Assembly (NCBI GenBank): GCA_035772405.1 | Contig: JAYKKM010000439.1 | Span: forward strand, 11,511,501-11,575,500 | From: Chrysogorgia sp. JL179-B06 | Lineage: Eukaryota > Cnidaria > Anthozoa > Scleralcyonacea > Chrysogorgiidae | Reading direction: 5' to 3' | DNA length: 64,000 nt | Part shown: positions 56,192-64,000 of the stretch, one piece after another | Numbering within the stretch: the first letter of the stretch is position 1 | How the letters are laid out: every line of letters begins with the position of its first letter | Notes under the pieces: model-generated | What the model saw: the letters and a program-made list of their open reading frames with translations, nothing else | What the model was told of the DNA's origin: nothing | Database searches by the model: none | Made by a program: the position numbers and the translations under genes

Positions 56192-56359
56192 TTAAATCTT
56201 CAAAATTAATTCTTCTTTGTCAGGTATGTGTTGATTAAGAGCTCGTTTTGGATCTTTATACCCAAAAGCCCTCATGACATCGATTCTTTTGAACCAATCT
56301 TTCTTTATTGTGAAAATCTCCTCTCCCTCAAACTCAAACTGTTTCGTGATAAGATACAT
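56192..56359 (-). pseudogene. BRO-N-like domain ORF
   Basis: 55 codons from an ATG at 56359. 'GEEIFTIKKDWFKRIDVMRA' followed by 'FGYKDPKRALNQHIPDKEEL' matches the BRO-N pattern ('...DV...LGYK.P..A...H'). It is preceded by a short strand-rich start and, after a frame change, continues 'FITKTAMELNAR'. BRO-N domains occur in insect-virus BRO proteins, phage antirepressors and some virus-derived elements; DNA binding is family knowledge. Confidence 0.55.
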
Positions 56360-56408
56360 CTCTAACTGTGACAGATTCTCATTTTTAAATCCTCACTAAA
56401 GATAAAGA

Positions 56409-57240
56409 ATGGATAAAGTCATTGACACAGAACAAGGCCTAAGAGAGATTTACTACAACCCTGTGACTCATGGTTACCAATCAGCAGAAAGACTCTACCA
56501 AAAAGCATTGGAGGCAAAACTGCCTGTCAGTAGGGAATCAGTGCGGAAGAACTGGTTAAACGCACAAGACACCTACACGAGGTTCAAGCCTATAGTGAGA
56601 CGACACGTTTCGCAAGACTTGGGTGAAAGTATAAGGAAAGTACAAGGATAAGAATGGGGATACTAGTATTGGATACTGACCGCCATTGGGATTCTAAGTC
56701 GCTATGCCTTTGCCATTCCCGTCTACAGGAAAGACACCAAGAACATGACAAAGGCCGTTGGGAAACATTGAAACAATTTCACGATCGGTTTGGAAAGTAT
56801 CCTAAGTTGGCTCAGTTTGACGATGGGTTGGAGTTTCACAACGTGGGAGTGAAGTCACTCTTAGAAAAATATGACATAGAGTATTTCTTTACCAATTCTG
56901 ACAAAAAGGCTGCTGTGGTGGAGAAGTTTAATCGCACGTTGAAGAGCATGTGGAAACATTTCTATAGCAAGGGAACTTACAAGTGGGTTGACGTTTTGAG
57001 TGATCTCGTGAGAAACTATAACTTTACCAAACATGATACCATCTTGATGAGAGCAGCGGATGTGACTATAGGGAAAACGAGAATCAGGTTTGGAAAACAC
57101 TCTTTGGTTATGAGAAGGGTGGGTTCCCTCTTCCAAAGTACAAAGTGGGTGACAAGGTGAGAATCTCAAAGTACAAAAGTATTTTCACCAAGGGATATGA
57201 GGCTAATTTTACGGAGGAGAGTAAGGGATGGAACTACTGA
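56409..57240 (+). pseudogene. Polinton integrase, frameshifted
   Basis: The N-terminal segment 'EQGLREIYYNPVTHGYQSAE' and 'WLNAQDTYTRFKPIVRRHVS' is the Polinton integrase HHCC/linker region. Then 'KYPKLAQFDDGLEFHNVGVK' and 'TNSDKKAAVVEKFNRTLKSM' carry the second Asp and the Glu of the DDE/rve core, and 'YKVGDKVRISKYKSIFTKGY' in a shifted frame is the C-terminal SH3/chromo-like end. Frame breaks at about 56651 and 57150. Confidence 0.85.
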
Positions 57241-57715
57241 AAAGGCGTAACTGGTCGAAAATTTGCAAGGCATGTTTAGTATCTTTGATATAAGAAGGCA
57301 ACTTCTTAACCAAAGGATACATAACGTTGTCTAGAAAACTGGAAATGAGCTCGGTGGGGCAACTATACAAGCGGAAACAATCGGCCTGCCAGGATTGTTA
57401 GGTTTATGAATTTTAGGTAGGAAATATATGACAGGCGTTCTGCCTCTGCATCTAACCTTACATTAACAACCCCATGCAATTCGCCGCTTGGATGAAATTA
57501 TTGATGGTAGCTTTGACGGATTTTTGGTGAGATTGAGTGGGATCGGAATTCAATTTAGTATAAAAGATGGTGTCACGGAGTTGGCGAAGAGCCTCTTGTC
57601 GATACAAGTCCGCTCTCAAGACAACAACAGCGCCACCTTTGTCCGCAGGTTTTATGACAACGTCATCTCGACATCGCAATGACTTTAAAGCTAGTTCTTT
57701 GTTAGTCATGAACTT
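57235..57715 (-). pseudogene. Penelope-like RT, N-terminal part
   Basis: 'LKSLRCRDDVVIKPADKGGA' and 'LRQLRDTIFYTKLNSDPT' begin the Penelope RT; then, frame-shifted, '..PNNPGRPIVS'-like and 'ELISSFLDNVMYPLVKKLPS', 'YIKDTKHALQIFDQ'. The order runs right to left. It stops at about 57235 where the integrase remnant ends. Confidence 0.8.
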
Positions 57716-57764
57716 GTTTTCTGCGCGGAGGGTGCAATCTATATGTACTATTTAAAGCACGCGT

Positions 57765-57832
57765 AGGAGTGTTTTATCAGATATAAAACACGAGGCGCAG
57801 CCGAGTGTTATATATCTGATAAAACACTCCTA
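57765..57832. repeat. Hairpin element
   Basis: GTAGGAGTGTTTTATCAGAT facing its complement around GCGCAGCCGAGTG. Very short MITE-like repeat. Confidence 0.7.
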
Positions 57833-58029
57833 CATTTGGTAAGTTCGTTGGCGTAGTAATTTTGAAAAATAACGTTGTCTAAGCCGAGAAAATCAAAGCT
57901 AAAGTTTATGTAAATTAGGATGAATCTTTATCACATATATAGATACGACACGGTGGTGATTTTGCTTTGTGTTTTCCTCATGAATTATTAATGAGTTTTT
58001 TAAATATATATATATCTCTGCGCGGAGGG

Positions 58030-58062
58030 TGCAATTTATATATATATATATATATATATATA
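58030..58062. repeat. (TA)n microsatellite
   Basis: Preceded by TGCGCGGAGGGTGCAAT, a duplicate of 57720-57736, so the two flanks of an insertion may be marked by this word. Confidence 0.8.
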
Positions 58063-58232
58063 TGACCTTTAGGTCATATTGAGCGCTCTACAGGATGAAC
58101 CATTGTCGCTTACGCATTGTACGCACGCTCACTGCTTGCAGTTTGAGCGCTCTGGCATGGTTTTTGATGTCCCACATTTGTGTGGCATCAAGGGTGACTG
58201 TAAATAGCAGTTATCTTCATCCTGCTCATCAG

Positions 58233-59411
<1,179 letters not shown>

Positions 59412-59414
<3 letters not shown>

Positions 59415-59600
59415 TTTTCGCTTACCTCAAAACTGGTCTGCTACAACTTGTTTCATCTGTAAAAGAATCTTCAGGCAGAAGATTCTTTTACAGATGAAAC
59501 AAGTTGTAGCAGACCAGTTTTGAGGTAAGCGAAAATCTATTATTTGCTCTAACTATATGTTGTTGAGCACTCTTTGCATTTCGTAGACCAAAACCTACAC
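59412..59600. repeat. Palindrome of two Penelope 3' ends
   Basis: AGATTTTCGCTTACCTCAAA through CTTCAGGCAG (59412-59477) is followed at once by its inverted copy (59478-59543), then the rest of the 3' end (GAGCACTCTTTGCATTTCGT). The same sequence ends the Penelope copy at 58420-58550. Arms about 66 bp, near perfect, no spacer. Confidence 0.85.

Positions 59601-59690
<90 letters not shown>
59600..59690. repeat. (TA)n microsatellite
   Basis: About 45 TA units. Confidence 0.97.
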
Positions 59691-59693
<3 letters not shown>

Positions 59694-60207
59694 AAATATT
59701 ACCTATAATATACCCAGAATCTTATCCCATATACAGAACTCGTGGCTAGGCTCTCGGCAACGGCTTCCGTAGCTCAGTGGTCAGAGCGCTGCACTAGCAA
59801 TCGCAGGGTCGCGGGGTCAATTCCTACCGGAAGGCCGCTAAGTTGCATTTTTCGCAACTGGACACTCGAAATTTTCCTTCACCATAAATCCTTTCAACAT
59901 GTAGTTTGATCGAGTGAAATGCCAAATATTACCTATAATATACCCAGAATCTTATCCCGGCATTACCACCATATATACAGAACTCGTGGCTAGGCTCTCG
60001 GCAACGGCTTCCGTAGCTCAGTGGTCAGAGCGCTGCACTAGCAATCGCAGGGTCGCGGAATCAATTCCTACCGGAAGGCCGCTAAGTTGCATTTTTCGCA
60101 ACTGGTCCCGGTTTGGTCTTAAAATGTATGTATTCCAACACTCGAAATTTTCCTTCACCATAAATCCTTTCAACATGTAGTTTGATCGAGTGAAATGCCA
60201 AATATTA

Positions 60208-60210
<3 letters not shown>
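59691..60210 (+). repeat. Two tandem tRNA-derived SINE copies
   Basis: Each has GGCTTCCGTAGCTCAGTGGT (A box; 59763 and 60006), an anticodon-like CTAGCAA loop, a degenerate B box GGGGTCAATTCCTACC, then CCGGAAGGCCGCTAAGTTGC and a tail CTTTCAACATGTAGTTTGAT. The flanking word GCCAAATATTACCTATAATA precedes each and recurs at 60197, as for serial insertion or unequal exchange. The second copy has 40 bp more (GTCCCGGTTTGGTCTTAAAA). Confidence 0.75.

Positions 60211-60245
<35 letters not shown>
60211..60245. repeat. (TA)n microsatellite
   Basis: Follows the SINE pair. Confidence 0.95.
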
Positions 60246-60251
<6 letters not shown>

Positions 60252-60284
60252 ATAAGCCCTATTTATATTATTTCATCTCGTCTT

Positions 60285-60330
60285 ACTCTGATAAAGGGCT
60301 CATCGAAATTTAGCTACTAAAAATATTGGC
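60285..60330 (+). ncRNA. Decayed hammerhead-like sequence
   Basis: CTCTGATAAAGGGCTCATCGAAATTTAGC has the order CUGAUNA - stem II - GAAA, but core A for G and loss of stem III pairing make it inactive. It may mark another Penelope end. Confidence 0.3.
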
Positions 60331-60658
60331 TGTTCGCCACCTTTTAATGACTTTGCTATGTATATCCAAAACACTATCTGCCGACCGTCCGACTCACAGG
60401 GAGCCCAACTCTGACGACTGTGATGTGTTTCTCTGTTTTATTCTATATGTTTTATATTTAATGAAAGAAAGCGGCGCTCGAACGGTAATTTGAAACTCGA
60501 AACAGCTCTCAACTGAATACACGTGTGCACAGTGGCTACATTTCATAGCGGCCTAGATGAAGTACCAACCCCTCATTCACCGTTTTGCATATGGCGACGA
60601 CTTTGTCTTGATAAATGAATATGATAGCCGTTTCTCGTTATCTAAACGTTAGCTGAAC

Positions 60659-60836
60659 ATGAACGCTAGCTCTAGTAGAGGTAGAGGAAGAGGACGTCGT
60701 TTGGATGTCTCTAAACCCTTGAGGAAACCGGGCGAAACTGTACAAGAAAGTAAAGTTGAAAATGAAGAAAAGCCACCTGTCCATGCAGCTGATGCCTCGG
60801 ATGGAAATCAGCAAGAACGAGATAAAGTTGAACAAG
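60659..60836 (+). CDS. Candidate first coding exon, RG-rich
   Basis: An ATG at 60659 begins 'MNASSSRGRGRGRRLDVSKP', then a Lys/Glu-rich, disordered stretch to a donor CAAG|GTTTGTG at 60837 (phase 1). The upstream sequence lacks repeats. N-terminal RG repeats followed by an intron occur in Piwi-type and other RNA-binding proteins (general knowledge), but nothing specific identifies this one. No downstream exon is recognised in the window. Confidence 0.35.
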
Positions 60837-61081
60837 GTTTGTGTAAAAAAGTCCTGAATATGACATATGATATTAGTACATTTCAATAGTTCATTTGCAG
60901 TTTTACAGTTTATTTGCGATGTTTATGTGTTAAACGCTGGTGAATTTAAATTAGGATACAATATCATATCCTAGTACAGATTATTAATGATCAAACACTG
61001 AAACACCAACTCGTACTGTATAAAAATACACCTAAGATACAGTACAAGTCAGCATTTGGTTTAGCGCAATTATTATAAGTA

Positions 61082-61424
61082 ATAGCATAAAAAGAGGTGC
61101 ATTAGCTATTAAACGTCCCGCTCGATGAGGGTCATTTACTAAAATTTTACTAAATGACCCGAATCGTGCGGGACGTTTAATGGTTAATGCACCTCTTTTT
61201 ATGCTATTCCTTTGTAACATAATGTTTGCGGGTATTTCTTTTGTTCTTTCGTAATCGTACCTCCGTTGGCGTTACACCGGGTATGATTAGTTCTAATCAG
61301 ACCTGGTTTGCCGTCAACGGAGGAAAGATTAGCAAAATGGATATAATGAGGTATATTAGTTGTTAATGGCCAAACAAAAGAAATACCCGCAAAAAAAAGA
61401 ACAAAAGAAATACCCGCAAACATT
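61082..61424. repeat. Nested hairpins
   Basis: 61082-61207: AGCATAAAAAGAGGTGCATT and GTCCCGC arms facing complements around a TCATTTACTAAAATTTTAC loop. 61261-61322: CTCCGTTGGCGTTACACCGG hairpin. TTTGCGGGTATTTCTTTTGT at 61224 is inverted twice at 61370-61420, enclosing the second hairpin. Confidence 0.7.
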
Positions 61425-61540
61425 ATATTGCTGTAGTAATACAATGCACTATGCTATGATTCAAACCAAATTTAACTTGTACTTCAAATTACTCTTCATT
61501 CTTTACTCTTTGACTTTATGTGAAAGAGATTTATATACAA

Positions 61541-61605
61541 ATAACAATAACAACAACAACAACAACAATTAATAACAACAATTAATAATTCAATAACAAT
61601 TAAAA
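61541..61605. repeat. (AAC)n microsatellite, impure
   Basis: Runs of AAC and AATT mixes. Confidence 0.85.
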
Positions 61606-61810
61606 ACCATAACCAGACCTGCTAACTCCAGTAAGACTTCACCGTTTGCAAGGTCGCTTTTGATTGGCTAGCCTTCAACATTGGTGGTCCCGGTGGTCAA
61701 CCAATAACAACCGACGTTTGCCTTGACCCAATATTAATAACGTCTCAGGTTTAATGTTTATATTAGCAGCTATTTTAAGAATCGCGTCGCGAGAGGTTCA
61801 ATATGTATAC

Positions 61811-61865
61811 AAGCAGCATCTCCTGGTGTATGGATTAAGTAGATCACTACACATACACCAGGAGG
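61811..61865. repeat. Short hairpin
   Basis: TCTCCTGGTGTATG facing CATACACCAGGAGGA. Confidence 0.6.
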
Positions 61866-61961
61866 AAAATAGGATCCAAAAAATCGGATCGTGTCAACGC
61901 GCCTTATAATATCACCCAATTTATACCGCGTGTTTATTTTAGAATTGGGCAATTCTCGTTT

Positions 61962-62043
61962 AAACAAGCGAAATCATACAAATCCGACTTAATATATAAT
62001 TTTAAACAAGCGAAATCATACAAATCCGACTTAATATATAATT
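61962..62043. repeat. 41-bp direct repeat, two copies
   Basis: AAACAAGCGAAATCATACAA and following ATCCGACTTAATATATAATT occur twice with almost no spacer. Confidence 0.85.
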
Positions 62044-63013
62044 GGGTAGTATTAAGACCTAAGTATATCAGCCTTTAAAATTTATAAGCTACAGTATACA
62101 CATCAACCAATATGATAATAGTGTAGTAAGACCAAAGTATTTGCATCGCGTGCAAGTCTCTGAAACGGAAACGTACAAACGAAGGCATAATCACGCGCGG
62201 TCATTGCATGCTAATGGCCTTGATAATTGGTTTAATTTAGTCTAGATCGGTATAGTGACCATGGTAAATGGCAACAACTGTACAAGAACTGTTTTAAAAT
62301 TTATAAGCTACACACATCAAGCAATATGGTATTAACCAATAGAACTATCTCTTGTTGCCATTCACCAACCTCACTGAGGATTCACGAGTGACGGATGCAG
62401 ATAAAAGAAAGATTAAAAGCCTTGTACCAGCAGACTTCGTGTCGTCAGAAGTATGTTTGTCTAACGATGCCATTATGGACCGCAAACCAAAGCAGATGTG
62501 AAGATAGTGAAGGAGACCGAAAGACTTTCAAGCCTCCAGGCGTGGCCAAACACTTTCGACATATCATCATTTAAACAACCAAGCTATAGCTACTAAAATA
62601 TTTTACCTTTGAAGTTATATCTTGTCTAAAAGTTATTTGCTGGGCACTTCTTTTCATTTTCAAACTACGTTTCCCGCCTGCATGGTATATCCGTTGGAAC
62701 AATATTAAATTGAACATGCATGTTGATAATTTTTGAGCACGCGTTCAACAATGTTTGTAGTGTTGAATGCAATATCGAAGCAGGACATGAATACAGGGCT
62801 GTTAACAAAAGCCGTACTGCATGCATAAATAGACACATTGTTAGTCTTTGTGGTTGATGATTAGATATATTTGGCTTTGCCTTTCTTGTACAATATTAAA
62901 GTGCATTGAAATTTAAACGTTTGTACAAAATTTATGTTTCTTTAAATGGAACTAAATTTATGTTTCTTTAAATGGAACTACGAATGTCACGATACGCACA
63001 TTTGGTTTCGGGT
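62044..63013. other. No gene seen; small direct repeats
   Basis: AAAATTTATAAGCTACA...ATCAA.CAATATG.TA recurs at 62075 and 62296. AAATTTATGTTTCTTTAAAT is tandemly doubled at 62928-62977. Confidence 0.5.
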
Positions 63014-63218
63014 ATTGGACTAGTTTTGTCGTTCTGTAGGTATTTACTGTAAATATAGTTTTCCTTCGCAATGGCGACACATTTGGACAACGATTTGCTT
63101 GAATCTGAATCAATTGGACAAGTTTTGTTGTTCTATAGGTATTTACTGCAAATAGTTTTCCTTCGCAATGGCGACGATGCATTTGGACAACGATTTGCTT
63201 GAATCTGAATCAATTGGA
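63014..63218. repeat. ~100-bp tandem repeat, two copies
   Basis: ATTGGAC(A/T)AGTTTTGT(C/T)G to CTTGAATCTGAATCA, copies at 63014-63112 and 63113-63212, start of a third. Confidence 0.85.
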
Positions 63219-63233
63219 CTACACCTTTTTCAG

Positions 63234-63420
63234 GCCGAATTCAGAACGATTCAAATGATTTTCAGATAGTCCAGATCGCATTCAGAAAATGCTAAATGAA
63301 TTTCAGATAGTTGAAATCAAGTTCAGAAATATCCAAATGAATTTCAGAAAGTGCAGATCGAATTCAGAAAAGTCTAAATGCATTTCAGATAGGTTCAAAT
63401 GTAATTCAGAACAGCACACA
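63234..63420. repeat. Minisatellite built on TTCAGA
   Basis: About 10 half-units of 'AAATG.ATTTCAGA' alternating with 'AGATCGAATTCAGAA', unit about 36 bp. Confidence 0.8.
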
Positions 63421-63566
63421 ATCATGAAGTTCAAACGTTCTCGTGCTATTACGTATAATTACATACACACATGTGGCATATACCACCTCCACACAAATCA
63501 TTATTACAACACAACCGAAATAAGCTACTGTAGCTGTCAATAAGGAATATGCCCACATGTACGAAC

Positions 63567-64000
63567 TCATGCACCGACATCCATGTCCTCCAAGTTCAGC
63601 GCGCGCTGAAAGAAACCGTGAGCATGTTGGCCTGCATTCACAATGTCCCCTGCAGTAATTTGGTCCATGGCATCATCGATCGCTTCTTCGACATATACCA
63701 ATCGCTGTTCACCGACTCCTGGAGGTTGGACTTGAGGGACTCTCATTTGCTGTTTGACTAAAGCTTTCATTTTGCTCCAGATTGTCTCCACGGGGTTCAA
63801 CTGTGGCGAATACGGTCCCAAACGACACACAAATCAATTAATCCTGGATGATCAGTCACACATTCTTCGAACTTAGAGTGACAAGGTGCATTGTCACAAA
63901 CAACAACAACAGCGTCAACTCGTACTCCATGGGGAAGTCGTTCGAGCATCTCCAACATCCACGCCTTTGCTGCATCCGATTTAAAGGCTCCACGACGCCG
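63567..64000 (-). pseudogene. IS630/Tc1-type DDE transposase, C-terminal part, frameshifted
   Basis: From the right edge: 'FKSDAAKAWMLEMLERLPHG' and 'VDAVVVCDNAPCHSKFEECV' carry the second catalytic Asp (CDNAPCHS). A frame break near 63825 leads to 'LGPYSPQLNPVETIWSKMKA' with the catalytic Glu (NPVE). It continues to 'FFQRALNLEDMDVGA'. The N-terminal half is outside the window. Confidence 0.85.

Overview
This is metazoan nuclear DNA. It has TTTTTT-terminated Pol III genes, SRP (7SL) RNA genes, tRNA-Leu arrays, long (TA)n tracts, and remains of LINE, Penelope, Ty3/gypsy, Polinton, Harbinger and IS630/Tc1-type elements. The element mix suggests a cnidarian or similar early-branching invertebrate; that is inference and I cannot name a species.

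Region 1, 1-4.57 kb, differs from the rest. It is a compact, AT-rich block of short intronless ORFs on both strands, several with a TATA box 30-65 nt before the ATG and T-runs after the stop. At least four ORFs, probably six, belong to one paralogous family sharing a core '[YF]PN..Y.V..CKP' followed by 'Y.L.LKV'. Others are two Cys-motif paralogues, a Cys/His-rich protein, a tiny very basic protein, and a frameshifted gene resembling the HUH domain of CRESS-virus Rep. It reads as a fragment of a large DNA virus or virus-like element, integrated or joined at about 4.53-4.60 kb.

Region 2, 4.6-11.1 kb, is non-coding foldback DNA: a 1.49-kb inverted repeat, a 0.59-kb inverted repeat, a GGCGTTTATTA satellite and a MITE.

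Region 3, 11.1-33.5 kb, is a higher-order array of non-coding RNA genes. Five SRP RNA copies on the minus strand, three foldback-disrupted SRP derivatives and about nineteen tRNA-Leu genes or relics (anticodons AAG, CAG, UAG) alternate in direct segmental duplications. Two of the duplicated blocks carry the same internally deleted gypsy element.

Region 4, 33.5-48.7 kb, holds a Penelope relic, a Harbinger MITE, nested MITEs, LINE fragments, a candidate host gene whose coding exon is split by a 2.4-kb DNA transposon, and a tRNA-like element flanked by (TA)n.

Region 5, 48.7-64 kb, holds LINE and R2-like (RLE-type) retrotransposons, Polinton debris (PolB, integrase, a BRO-N-like ORF), Penelope fragments with a complete hammerhead ribozyme, SINE copies, a candidate RG-rich first exon, and an IS630/Tc1-type transposase running off the right edge. 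Almost every protein-coding stretch outside region 1 is a decayed mobile element.
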